Below are positions 23,198 to 36,390 of a stretch of 60,000 bases of DNA, in pieces; positions within the stretch are counted from its first letter, which is position 1, and each line of letters begins with the position of its first letter. The position numbers were made by a program, and so were the translations under genes. This stretch comes from Polytrichum commune (lineage: Eukaryota > Streptophyta > Polytrichopsida > Polytrichales > Polytrichaceae), in NCBI GenBank assembly GCA_950295325.1, contig OX485804.1, positions 43,898,001-43,958,000 of the forward strand, read 5' to 3'. The notes below the pieces were generated by a model, which did no database searches, was not told the DNA's origin, and saw only the letters and a program-made list of their open reading frames with translations.

Positions 23198-26100
23198 ACT
23201 CTTGGACTCTGGGCCAAATCTTGGAACATGAAATCATAACTGGTTCGTCGCCCATATCCAACGGGAGAGCACTTGCTGGACTTCACTGCACTTGTGCTTT
23301 TCTATCCATGCAGGGAGCATTTCATCCATAGCCTCCAGTTTTTGTTCATGAGAATACTGGTGATGCCCTATCCATGATTTTCACAGGTGGATGCTCATCT
23401 CTCTCAAGAATCCACTTGAAAACCCAAACCCCCGAACCATAAGTCCCAATCATATTCTTGAGGCTTTCGGTACAACCTCCGATGCTCAACAATTCATGAT
23501 TTGTCTTTCATATCCAAGGGGAGAGCATTTCTAGCAATCCATCATGCTTTTCTATCCATACAGGGAGCAGTTCATCCATATTGTCCAATTTTTGTTCATG
23601 ACCATACAAGTGATGCCCTATCAATAGTTTTCATAGGTGGATGCTGATCTCTCTCAAGAATCCACTTGAAAACCCAAACCCACAAACCATAAGTCCCAAT
23701 CATACTCTTGGGGCTTTCATGATAACCTTCGAAGCTCAACAATTCATGATTGATCATTCATATCCAAGGGGAAGGCATTTCTAGCAATCCATTGTGCTTT
23801 TTCTATCCATGCAGGGAGCATTTCATCCATAATCTCCAACCTTGTTCACGAGCAGATGGGTTATGCCCCATAAACTACATTAACATGTGGATGCTACTTT
23901 TTCTAGAGAATCCATCCGGAAGCCCAATTATTTCACATAATTATAACGCATATTATAATACATGATGATGCTCCCAATGGCATTTACCTAGTACTTTTTG
24001 TTCATGGTTCAATTTGCTTTCAACACTATAGAACTTCAGTGTCACACCTACTCTATATGTACGCATTGCATTATCCAAGTGGAGAGTACTTCCAACAATT
24101 CCCTTGTGATTTTTTAAGTATGCATGGAGCATTCAAACCATTACCTTCAATTTTTATTTCTGAGAAGACAAACTACACCCCATAAATGACTTGAATATGT
24201 AGATGTCAAGTTGCTCATCATCCACTATCCCCCTTTTGATTATGGTATGCAAATTTAAGCTCCACCGCATTGATATCTCATTGATTGAACTTTGTGTGAT
24301 TTTTGTAGAACTGTCCATGTGACGATTTCTTGTGTTTCATTCATAGTTATGTGAGAGAGAGGGGCCAAACATTAGTGGCCGACCAAGTTCCATATTATAG
24401 ACTTTGCTTCATTAAAATCAATGTGGTGCATTTTTGCTCTTTGGAAACTACCATGAAATGAACATGGATGCATCCACCTAGGTGTGTGTGGCAACCTAGC
24501 CCAATTGGGGCCATGTAGATGGGCAACAACATGTCGAGCAAACCAATGAGGAGTGAAAGTGACCTTGCTCTACTAAGCACTTGCAACTTGGAGTGGTCCA
24601 AGTTGGTTGAGTTTTTTTATGATTTTAGTTGGTTCTATAAAAAAGTTACTATACATTTATTTGTTTAGAAAAGAGCACTGAAGTGGACTCATTGCATATT
24701 GTGAACTTGCCCTATGTCCTTTGGATGGTCTTCTACTCCAAAGTTGTTGGTTCCCACTATGCCTTCATGAAGAAGACTATGCACCTCCATCATGGTCATA
24801 TGTCGACATATGGAACATCATAGGTCCATCCCTATGCAAAAGACAATTACTTGTGGTGGCGGCTAGGTAAAGCCAATTAAGTCAAGTGGGTGTTACTCAA
24901 ATTTGTGGACATGGAACCTTCACACTCTTGGATTTTGTCCATTGCATAAGTTTGCATGTTCACATGTTTGTGAAATGTCCCCCTCCCCCCCTTTCCCCAA
25001 CAAGAGGGACTCTTGCTCCTGCCAAAGAGCATCGATTAGTCCTAGTGTGGGCATGGAAAAAGATCTCACCATTTTCAATTGTTGAACCTCTAGATCCTTT
25101 TTGCTTATCCTTCACGATTTTCACCTTGCGCAATTTTCACGAGTGCATTTGCACAATGTTTGGGCATCATGTAGATTGAATGAATGAATCAATGGATTGA
25201 GTCTACAAATATGGCGCTTGAAAATACAAGGAACAATTGTGTGTACAAGGCACAAGCCTCACTTGCTGCAAAATATGCACCCTTGATCCAATGGGGGAAG
25301 TTTTGACATGAACAAGAAAATATATCATTGTTTCTTGACAAGTGAAGCCCATGAACTAGAACATAGACTTGTGGAATAATGGGTCAATATACCTGATAGA
25401 CCCTCAAACAAGACAACGCCAATTCACTAAAGGAAGTTTTAGAATTTGTCAGAGACGGTGAAGACAGGACATTTGAATTCCCATCAATCCTTTAGCAGCG
25501 TATTAGTGATGAAAGCGTCTCTATATTATCCAAATCGCTTTACTAAACAAATACACTATTAATTGAAGGAGGAAAATTATATTTTAGAAGAAAAATATAT
25601 GTCATCTGGTGATTAGTTAGGAGTTCTGCGAACAGAATGTTAGACTCTAAAGAAGAATGTGAAGCTTGGTTTTGAATTTCACATTGTGCAGAAGATAGAG
25701 ATTTTGACGTCAAATCACAGCATTGCATTGCATTGGCTTCAGCAAGAGCTGTCAATGATGAACGCCGCCTTCATATGGGTCAATGACAAATTAGCTCATG
25801 CAGAAAATGCTGTACTTGAAGTTCAATACAGTTAAAAGTGGTTCAACAAAGAATTCTGACTCCAGAGAGAAGTCTCCTTTCAGTCTGGCACCCTGACCGG
25901 AGTGAGGCTTGGCACTCCATAACTTACCCATATTTCCAAATTTCCATTTCCATAATTTCAACTTAAGTCACACATGTCAAAAAACTTGGCTTAATAGCAC
26001 AACTTGGGTCCATCCAAAGAAAAATATATTTGTGGACCTTTTAGACCCCAGCTCAATAATTTTCATGACTTTCATGTTTTGAATTGAGTGCCAGCTCACA

Positions 26101-26452
26101 TGGGAGGCTGCGGGACCTCAAAGATTCATAACAGGACACAGAAATAAATATCATGCAACAGTGCAGAAGCTTGCTAAGAAACTCAAACCTCAACATCTTG
26201 TGCCATTTGAAGCTCAAAAATGCTTCAATTGATCTGTTCAGCTGGCAGCTGAGTATGAGGAAACCTTTAATAATGCAATGGGGAAGTAGAATCCAAAACC
26301 CCAGGGGAACAACCTCTAAAATGAAGCAATTGATATACAATGTGCCCCCATACTGAAAGTGCGATAAGCACTTTGCAGTGATACCCTTGAATCCGCATTT
26401 AACAAAATTGAAGGGGCGATACCAGTGTAGAATGCCATGAAGAGACCATTTG
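23198..26452. other. Gene-free region between two minus-strand genes
   Basis: The first kilobase is a tandem array (listed separately). From about 24300 to 26050 no gene is recognised; several short open frames have no family signal. The 3' UTR of the cpSRP54 gene lies immediately left of 26453 (to about 26050). Confidence 0.5.
23240..24290 (-). repeat. Tandem array, about 250-bp unit, four copies, upstream of the ISN1-like gene
   Basis: The block CTATCCATGCAGGGAGCATT recurs near 23302, 23552 and 23804, with a degraded fourth near 24116. CATATCCAA.GGGAGAGCA occurs about 50 bases before each, and CTCTCAAGAATCCACTTGAAA recurs near 23400 and 23650. Spacing is about 250, 252 and 310 bp. No known family was recognised. 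Confidence 0.92.
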
Positions 26453-29400
26453 TCACTTCTTGCCAAAGCCTTTTTTAGGAGCAGCTCCAGATGCAGAGAG
26501 CTGAGCCCCAAATCCTGTACGGCTCTTTTTCCTTTTTGCTGTGCCTGGTGCTGCCTGCATAAGCCACTCCCATGAGCTTAGAATGTGAGAATCAGTCTAC
26601 AATGTTCTCTTCCTATTCACTAAGAGGAGTGCAGGTATTAAAAAGACACTTGAATTTCTTCCATTTATAAGACTTCTTATCTAGTAATTTCTGGACAGTG
26701 TACAGGTTATGCTGAATGCTGATGATGAGAAGAGATATAGGTACCTTTCTGCCTCCTTTGAGAGGGTCTTCCAAGCCTTCTAGACCAGGTAATGCACCAC
26801 CTTGCAACATATTAGACATACTCTTCATACGAGCACGCATTTGAAAAAGTTGTGCCACTAGAGCACTTACCTGCAGGGACCAAACATAAATACGTAGAAT
26901 TGAACAGGGTTTACTTTCATGAATACACTGTCTCATGAGATCAAATAGGTTCTGTACAGTAATATGAAAGCACAAAAGCTATCAAAGAACGTAAATGTCC
27001 AGAAGATATTTGCAACGTTTAGTGAAAACTCAACATGAGAAACTTGATTATAAAGGAGGAAAATTATAATAAACTAGCCATAATAGCAATCAAACGGATG
27101 CTGAAGAAGGAAGAAAACACTTTAGAAACCACAATTGAAACAACTAAGTGATACTTCATTACTTTGAAAACAATGGAAATACTCACATCTGGCACTAGTG
27201 CAGTGAATTTCCTGTAAATACCAACAACATTAATCTTCAGAAATAAGACCATACCTGCTCTTGTGATCTACCAGAACCATTCGCAACTCTCCGTCTTCTT
27301 GAAGGTGACTTGGCAAGTAGCTCTGGATCAGCCCTTTCCTCTGCACGGTGTTGGTCGCATGGCAATGATCAAGTCAGTTCCTCAATCACATCATCTGATT
27401 TTTTGGCAGACCTTTTATTTTGTTGTTGTAGCTATTGCAGACAAATTGGAACCTTATAACCTTTTAAGGAAATAAGACACTCCTCACAGACAACACCTAA
27501 ACAAACGCACAACATGGATTGAGAGGGGAACTTCAATCGTACTTGGAGTCATAGATTGAATCATGGACTCCATAATTCTCAGGCTCTTCTCAGCCTCTCG
27601 TACTTGTTGAGGAGTAATCTGCTCGATTGTCACAGTTCCAAGGTAAGTCCTAAATTTGATAGATAGCACATATGAAAGTAGACAAACTTCTCAGAACAGA
27701 ACAGAGCAGAGCATAGAGTCTCAGCCCATACCACATCTAAAAGATACATACAAGGAAAAGAAGCCTTTTCCCAATATGTAATATACTAAGGGTGCCCTTC
27801 CCTGGAAGGAAAGAAAACCCAGGTTGAAGAAGCCGAAGCACCTTATTCATGCCAGGGATGAGTTTGATAATGCCACTCATAGAGCCCATGCGAGCTAGAT
27901 TTCGAGTTTGTGTGAGAAAGTCATTGAAGTCAAATTTTGCTTCCATCATCCTTTTCTGCATTTTCTCTGCATCTTCTTGCATCATCTGCAAATTAGAACA
28001 CCCAATATAAGCTCTTGACTAGTAAGAAAATAGAATGATGCTATAGGTGCATAGAAACAAACACCACACAGAAACCAATCACAAAGACACGGCCAAGGTG
28101 TTGTCTATGCAGGAGAACTATGTCTAGACAAGAATACTAAACTGTGCTTCGCCTACAGAACATACGTACCCATTGATCATTACATCCTCTACGACCATGA
28201 TATAGCACGACAATTATGGTAGAATCACAACAAGAGTGTAACTAACAATGCATGTCTAACATATTACTAGTATTCACTTACCACTCCCTGTGCTTTCTCC
28301 ACGAAAGACAATACATCTCCCATTCCCAAAATCCGGCTTGCCATTCGATCTGGATAGAAAGGTTCCAATGCTGACATTCCCTCTCCCTCACCTACAAACT
28401 TAATTGGTTTGCCTGAGACCTGCAAACATCCACATGCCAGTCTTCTTCATCTTCTAAATCAACAAAGGAATAGCGCACAAAGTTGCCCTGAAACCTATGA
28501 ACTCAGCTTTTATCAGTGCAATTGTCCAGATATCAGTTACCTTATATCAGGACAATTGATAGCGACCCACAACTTGCCTGAAATATATTCAACTTAGTTC
28601 TTTGATTCACGCTACAACGATATGCTCAAGAAGAATTAGAGTCATATAGAATACTGTGAGTCTCAGGGATACAAGTTTGAAATGTATTTGTTGTTAACCT
28701 CTTTCACACTCAAAGCAGCTCCACCTCGGGAGTCACCATCAAGCTTGGTTAGAATTGCACCAGTGATGCCAACTTCCAAATTAAATGACGCCACCAGCCC
28801 TGAATCATTGATAGTCCACACAACACCACCAGAAGTTAGATTTGATAAACAGGAAATGCCGCAATTCCATCGAAGTCACCTAAAAGGAATTCTTGAATGC
28901 ATCTGGGCAAGCAAATCTGGAACACTGAATCCAAATTGCCAGATCTTTAACTAATTCTTTTCTGGTAACCTCAGCTCAAGAACTGACTCAACCAATTAGA
29001 AATTATAAGTCATTGGACTCTTAAAATGCACAATGCAAACCTGCTGCTTCTTGTCCAGTCATAGCATCCACCACCAGTAGGATTTCTGTAGGGCTGACCA
29101 CCTGTTTGATCTGCTTTAGCTCATCCATCATTCCACGATCTACCTGTACTCAAACAAATGAAACACCAAATATGAGCTGAAACATTGATATTACACACAA
29201 AAAAGAGGTTACATTCATGCAAATATTACCCAAGAAATTGAGCCACATCAGCAGAAAACCAAAATTCGATAAATGCTGTTCCAACTGGAAAAGGAGGAGA
29301 GTTTGAGCAACGATGGTGATGACCTCCCAGAAAAAAACACAACATAACAGACCCCAAGTTCTAGGTGACATCAGCATTGTTGTCCTTCTTGGTAGGCAAG

Positions 29401-32400
29401 GTTTGACGTTCTTTAAAATCTGTCCTTATAGTGAAATTTACATGACAGTTTTGACTGTTAAGGTTAGTTTATCTAAAGACAGAAAACCTAAATATCCAAT
29501 GCGAACAGCTCACATACAAACAGGGTGTACCTGAAGGCGCCCTGCTGTATCAACGATCACAACATCTACCCCCTTTTTTTTAGCCTCAGCAAGACCCCTC
29601 TTGGCGATTTCTGCAGGACGAAGCTGATTACCTGCTTCAAAGACAGGGACCTCCACCTGAAACACGCCACACAAGAGCTCATTAAAATGCGCAACTGTCT
29701 ATCAACCATCCATGTTTACAAGGAGAAAGGACCATGTATCTCACATCCCAAGAGACTAGTTTACAATTTCTGTTCATCCTCCCCCAATATTAAGTTTGCA
29801 AAATTTATCCGAATGATTCAAGATATGAGATATCATTTGAACAACACTCTCCACGAAACATGTCCACGTGGATACTTTTTCACAAATCTGGCAGTGAGAC
29901 TTAAACTCAATGAACTAAAATATAACAATCTACAAGCACAGTGTCTCACATCATCAGAACAGAAGCATATGAATGTAAAGACATACTTGCTTTCCAAGGG
30001 TCACGAGCTGGTCAATAGCTGCAGGCCTATACACATCCGTTGCGACCATCATAACACTCTTGCCCTTCACCCACCACAAAAACTCAAATCAATTCACAAT
30101 GCACAAACAGAATATGCTAAGGAGAATTGGGCAACTCTAAATGTGTCCTGTGGACCTTCAGGAAATTGACTAGGAGCACAATTTCTTTCCATCTTCTAAC
30201 ATAATTTGTACCTTCAGTCAGTTTGACAATTAAGGTACATAACCTGATGCACATTTACAAGTTCAAGTCATTGCAAACGTGAGGGTCAGAAAGGCCAAGA
30301 CTTACTTAGTGTCTGAGTTTTAAGAAAGAGAAGGTTACCTTCTTTTTGCAGTACAGAGCAAGCTTTCCACAGGCAGTGGTCTTGCCCACACCCTGTAGCC
30401 CTGCCATCAGGATGACTGTTGGGCCAGTTTTGGCAAAGTCAATACCGACCATCTCTCCACCCATAAGACCAATAAGCTCATCATTTACAACCTGCACTCT
30501 GCCATCCACCTCCTTAGATTCCACTTCCTCTCTGTAGAACAAACCCTTCTCCTCTTTGGCTGGCACATACTGTGACATTCTAAGCATCTTTCTCAAGTAC
30601 AATATATTAACAGGAAAATCTTTGATACTAGTGAAAGAACTTGCACTCACCTTGACAAGTTGCTGATCTGGTCTGACTCCACGAACCACACCTAAGCCTA
30701 CTGATTTCTCTGATACAGACTTCACAAACCTCCGGACAACTGGTAGACTTACCTGGAACAAAAATGTAAATGGTAGGCTCAATATCAACGCAAAGGTGTT
30801 CACTGTTGTGCAGAATGTTAGAAAAGAAGAATCATCACTTTCATTCGCATCATAGTAGTATTTCTAAAAAAAATCCCAAGTCCAGAGGTGAGAAACACAT
30901 ACATCAGCTTCCAACAAGGCTCTTCGAATATCTTTAAGGGGCTCCTTGATATTTTCCTTCGTCAAAACATCTACAAAAAAAAACCCCAAACGCGTCATTC
31001 TTTGATCATTGTAAGAGATTCAGAACCATATGATAATTTGCCTCATTTACTCGAAAAGGTTGCAGGTATCAAGGAGAATCATATCTTGTCCATCCTGAAC
31101 TTTACAGAGGCTGCCAAGCAATTTAACTTTTTCCAACCTCCATCACTTGCCTCGATTCTACTTCCCCCAACAAGTAGCTCTATAGACGTCTCATTGCACT
31201 TTTAGTCCCTTTGAGCAGATAATATCCAGGACCAGAAGCCTTGCACTCTCAAACAACCAGATTTACTCAGAAACCTTACATAAGCAAAATGTAGCTCGTC
31301 ATACCTTCTTTGCGAAGTTTTGACCACGCTGCTTCCAGGCTCTCAGTGAGCTGATCAAATACAGCAGCCCGTACACCAACTGCCCCACCACTACCTCTTG
31401 CTCTGTAAACTGTCTCCAAACTTGAGGCAAGAAACAAATGCTCGTTCCTCTGAGATGAAAAGAGCACACTGTCAGTGCTTTTAGAAAACTGAAAGATGTT
31501 TGAACCAAGTTATTCACACACAGCTATAAAACACTTCTACAACACTCAAGAATTGAGTACCTGCAAACTACATCATCACTTCATAGCTGCTCGAGTTCTC
31601 CCCTTCTTTTAAAAATTCAAGGGACCTATATTGCACTACAATACACAGTGTTCAATGCATTAATGTGAATGAGGACAATTCGAGTAAAAGGATATTTAAA
31701 TAAATAGGTATTTCTTTCTCAATCTTCCCGTCATAGAATAGTAGAATAGCGTGAGACATGAAAACTCTTCTTCAATTCCTCAGAAAACATGGAAAGATCG
31801 ACTGAGCTACATTCCTTAAGGAAAGGTCCCCACTATCACTGAAGGAAGAGAACAAGCACCAAACCTAGTCGCCCCCTTTCGGAAGAAAGCCTATCAGAAG
31901 AGAGCCTTTGCTTGCGAACCCTTGATTCACGATCACCAACTTCCACTTCACGTCATTACAAAATTAATTCATCAACGAAGTGGGTGAAATCCTCACATCT
32001 GAGACTTGCAGAGTGACTTCACTACGCAAATAGCTGCCCCAGCTCGCCTCACAAGGTAATGTGATTCGAAAACCAAGGACGTACGAGGTCTGAGAGCAAT
32101 TGACGATTGAGAGGTTCATGTTCCCTGTTCAACCTCAATTTTTCCAGAAGGTGAAAGAGAATCCAAGTACCGCAAGAGGGCGAGCACCAAAGCTAATCCC
32201 ATCTTTACTAGGGAAAGCCCTTCAGGTTGCGATACCTTTATTAACCACCACCAACTTCCACTTCGTGTCATTACGAGATCATTTCGTCAATGGACTGGAT
32301 GAAATCCTTACATATGAAACTTGAACAGTGACTTCATAACAAAGGCAATAAAATTCGAACACCAAGAAGTGTACGAGATCCCAAGACAATTGCCAATTGA

Positions 32401-33308
32401 GATAAAAGTGCTCAGGTTCTTATTCCCTTGATGTTCATCCTTAATGTTCCCAGAACGCGAAGGAGAATGCAAGTGCCGCAAGTAAAACTAACCTACCGCA
32501 AGAGGACGAGCACCAAACCTTTCGGCTTGCAAATCCTTAATTAACAACCAACAACTTCCACTTCGTGTCATTGCCAAATTAATTGGCCATGAAATCCTCC
32601 CATACGAGACTTGCACTGTGACTTCACCAGTCCATATCCTGCCCAGAAGGCAATGTGATTCAAAAACCAAAAGGGAGATACGAGGCCCAAAGACAATTCC
32701 CGATAGAAATGAAATTGCTGAGGTTAATGTTTCCATAAGGCGAAAGAGGATGCAAGTATCGCAAGTAAAAAACCTAACCTACCGCAAGAGAGGACGGGCA
32801 CCAAACCTATCACCCCCTTTCGGAAGAAGACTTTCATATTGCGAATCCTCGATTAACCACCTCCACCGTCATTAAGAAATTAATTCGTCAACGGAATGGA
32901 CGAAATCCATACACATGTCACTTCACCACGAAGTGGTGAAGTTTAATAACCATTAATTAAAAAGGCAATGTGATTCGAAAACCAAGAGATGCACTAGGTC
33001 CGACGACAATTGCCAATTGAGATGAAAATGCTGAGGTTCTTATTCGATTTCCAACCTTGATGATTCCAGAAGGCGAGAGAGAATGAAAGTACCGCAAGCA
33101 ACTCGTTAGTGGAAAATCCAACAGAGCTCCCCCTGGACCCCGACCACAGTGAGCTTCTGAGGCGGCCGGAATCCGTCGAACGCCGCGTAAAAGCTCGGCA
33201 GAGCGAGGCAGATGATGAGACACATCTCACCGTGCGCGTGGGAGCAAAATGTAGAGCGGCCAGAGAACCCGTTCCCTGCCGGAGAGGCATGACGCCGGTG
33301 GCCGCCAT
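26453..33308 (-). CDS. cpSRP54: Chloroplast signal recognition particle GTPase cpSRP54, 15 exons
   Basis: Exons in order: 33308-33093, 31449-31305, 30970-30903, 30752-30651, 30491-30339, 30064-29987, 29656-29531, 29143-29041, 28799-28699, 28419-28282, 27985-27842, 27618-27543, 27340-27255, 26870-26745, 26554-26453; 1764 nt, 587 aa, all phases close. Exon 1 is a Ser/Arg/Ala-rich plastid transit peptide. The N domain covers exons 2-4 ([15 protein letters not shown]). The G domain has G1 [14 protein letters not shown], the [11 protein letters not shown] box, G3 DTAGRLQ and G4 [10 protein letters not shown]. The M domain is methionine-rich ([24 protein letters not shown]). The protein works post-translationally with cpSRP43 and cpFtsY to insert LHC proteins into thylakoids and also binds 70S ribosomes. 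The C-tail has a basic TAKRKKSR block where Arabidopsis has an RRKR-type cpSRP43-binding motif. Length is close to Arabidopsis FFC (564 aa). Intron 1 (1.6 kb) holds a tandem array. Confidence 0.96.
31840..33110 (-). repeat. Four-unit tandem array (about 285-330 bp) reaching the exon-1 donor of cpSRP54
   Basis: Plus-strand blocks recur: CAACTTCCACTTC.CGTCATTA near 31939, 32250 and 32550 (degraded near 32862); GGCAATGTGATTC.AAAACCAA near 32050, 32650 and 32965; and the donor-junction block near 32170, 32476, 32760 and 33092 (the real exon-1 donor). Spacing is 306, 284 and 332 bp. The array starts at the splice junction and fills most of intron 1. Confidence 0.92.
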
Positions 33309-34330
33309 GAGAGCTCCAAGCCCGGTGCAATTGCAAAACCCCTAGAGGAGGAGCTCCATCATCATATCCACTCCTCCGCTTCGCTTCGCTTTCGTTCGTT
33401 GCGAGCCTCAAGCTCATCAGCTGAAGCCCTCCCGGAATTGAACACCGAAGATAACTCTACCCCCTCAATCTTGCTCTCGCGTAGATAAGGTGTTCTAATC
33501 AAGAATCTAGCACATATGTATATGCTGTCCCTGACACCGAGAATCTGGCACATCCAAGGATTGTGGTCATGGCATTCCTTTTATAAAAGAGTTAATGTAT
33601 TGTTAATTACACACAACATACATTTTCTACACATTTTCTGTCTTTCAATAGGCATTATATTTATTTAGTCTTGTAAAACTCTAAATTTTGGTCTAGGAAT
33701 TACAAGTGTTCATGTGGGACAACTTTGATTTTAGCATATTTGATTTTGTGGCTTCACCTTTACAAATATTATTTTTTTACAAGTCCAAGTAATTATATTT
33801 AAATCTATTTTTTTTAATATGAAGTTATCGATAATTCCGCGAGATAATAAGAGAACATTTTCAATTCTTTTCTTTAGAATATTTCTGTATCCAGAAAGGA
33901 TTGTATTGGGTTTAACACCACATTTAGTCTTTAGATGTTTACTAGGACTAACCAAATCCGTTTTATTAACAAAGATTTTTTAATCTTAATCTAGTTATTT
34001 GTGGCTCAAAAATACGTATAAATCCATTGTTAGCTTGAAAACTCAAGTTACTTATTTACCTAACAACACCCACCTTGAATGTTATGTCATACTTATGCAT
34101 GCAAAGAAACATACTAGAATTGAAACCAAACAAACTATTATGGCTAGAAATTGAATTAAAATTTCTATACACAAATCCCTAGACTAGAAACCCTATACTT
34201 GCATATAACCAAACCAACAACTTAAATACATTGCATATGACTTGACTAAAAATTGTATGTTTAAACACCTCATATACTAATAAACTAACAATCATATGCA
34301 TGAAGAATTTACATAGTACTTGGCTAGACA

Positions 34331-34351
34331 TCACACACACACACACACACA
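34331..34351 (+). repeat. (CA)n microsatellite
   Basis: About ten CA dinucleotides read directly. Confidence 0.85.
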
Positions 34352-34719
34352 TAACACTTTAAATTCTAGCTTTGAGAGATGTAACAATCATTTAAGGGCT
34401 ATAGAGAATAAAAATATTCATTCAACTTTTTTAAACAAGCAATTACTTTCTTAAGTATCTAATATCATAAAACTCTTATAAAATCTTAGACAAAGCCTTC
34501 AAGTCCTCCACTCTACTATTGTTTGTAACATGGCTCATAAGACATTTTTTTCCCACCCTCATCCTTTGAAAACAAGAGCATAGAAGTTGATGTATAAAAC
34601 ATATGAAAATTTACCAGTTGATCATAAAAGGAATAATCAAGGAAAATTAAATAATTAAAAAAAACGAACTCATGCAATGTTATTAGCAATATTAATTCAC
34701 AAGACACCACTCACACATT

Positions 34720-36390
34720 TTTGTTCGGAATTATGACTATGAAACAACTTGTTGAAATAGAAGGGGCGCCCAATATTGGTTACCCTCTCTATAAGGAATC
34801 ACCTACCCATGAAATGTTCCCCATAAATACCCAAGACTTTATGACATCAATCGATAATTTTACCATGTTCCCCATTTATTCTAAACAAAGGAACATCCGA
34901 ATGATTTAGTAGGATATATGGCTAGCTTTAGAATACCATATATGCTTCGCTTTGGAAAAGCTTTCGACGTTTTTCAGAAGACGAAAAAAGTGGTTTACAA
35001 AAAAAAAGTCCATATTTAGAAGAAAAAAAGGATTGATCTTAGAAGCAAAATTATGCAGAAAAACAAAATTTATCACTACTCTACAACCAATTTTAGTCGG
35101 GATTTCAAAATCCATCTATCATAGATTTCTAGAAGCTTGGGCAAAAAATAATAAATTATAAAGGTGCCTAAATTTTTGGGAAATTAATTTCATTGAGTGT
35201 CAAATAATAATAATTTTTATTTTATTTTATTATCATTATTCAAAGAGTGCCTAAAATGACAATAATGCAAGTGACATTCACTAAAATCCAACAAAGTAGC
35301 ATCAAATAACTTCACACAGTGCCTTCACATGGCATCAATCTCACTCATGGTCTAAAACCAACACAAGCATGAATTTGCATGAATTGGTTAAGGGAAAGTG
35401 TTTAGGTTAACCGTAGCCGCCATAGATGAAATTTGGATAATCATCCATGAATTATAGAAATGACTTGGATGAATGTGTAACTTATTTTAAATTACTTTTT
35501 TGATCTACCCAATTTTAGAATGTTATTTTCTAGGCTACCTAACTTACTTTTGCACTTTCATTAATTCTTACGCAGAAAGGTGCCCAAACTGCTAGAGAAC
35601 TACGGTACCATGCCCAAAGAGTGATGGGCTTAACCCACTCGACATGTTAAGACCCTTGATGTTGCAACTAGATAGTAATGTTCTTTCCCTAGGCAAGATA
35701 TTAAAGTTGTTTGATGTTCCCTCCTCAGCCAAATTCATCCAGGATGAATGAAACATATTTGAACTTTTTAGTACTATAATAATAAAATTATTTTTCCAAG
35801 GTACTGACCTCGAAGCCGTTAGGATAAGTAACAAAGATAGGAATCTCACCCTATACATTGAGATGCTCACAAGGATAGAATTGGGAGAAACCTTCAAATT
35901 TTAGATGCCCATCAATGTAGAGATTCTTAAACCCACCAACATCTAAATCAACTCACACATCATCATCAAAGATCTAGCTAAATGTCCCGTCCTTGTACGT
36001 AATATTTCTAACACAATGCCATATAATTCAAACATAAAGACTCACGTCTACCCTGTCAATTTGAACCCTACTTCAACACCACCATTTGCAAACACAACAA
36101 ACTCCACCACCCTCACATTACCAAACATTGCATATTCTTCTCAGAATATAACCGCAAAACAACTATATTCACCACAATATTTGTTTTCGGGCCATGACAA
36201 CGCACAGAACGCCAAACTTTAAACCTAATCTGCATTTTAAACAATCTAAATCTACTGGACATCACTACGTTGCAAATATTCAAACCCATCCCATACTTAC
36301 CAGCACCTACAACACCCATCTCCAAAACTACACACTGTCCCATGAGAGTTATCTCAGCAAACCTAAGATTCAACTGATTCCAAAATATGA
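34720..36390 (+). pseudogene. Possible decayed mobile-element or foreign coding sequence, unidentified
   Basis: Several neighbouring open blocks on the same strand, interrupted by stops and frame changes, have protein-like composition: a Lys/Arg-rich block near 34980-35050, then YHRFLEAW near 35118, a block with TDLEAVRISNKDRNLTLYIE near 35802-35861, and an Asn/Thr/Pro-rich block near 36020-36220. No domain was recognised. It may be a dead transposon or another inserted gene. Confidence 0.3.

Noticed and set aside
26053-26511. 152-codon minus-strand open frame
   Set aside because: It overlaps the last cpSRP54 exon in another frame and runs into the 3' UTR; no family resemblance.
29525-30169. 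214-codon plus-strand open frame
   Set aside because: It is antisense to cpSRP54 exons 6-7 and intervening introns, has no domain, and exists because the opposite coding strand constrains stops.
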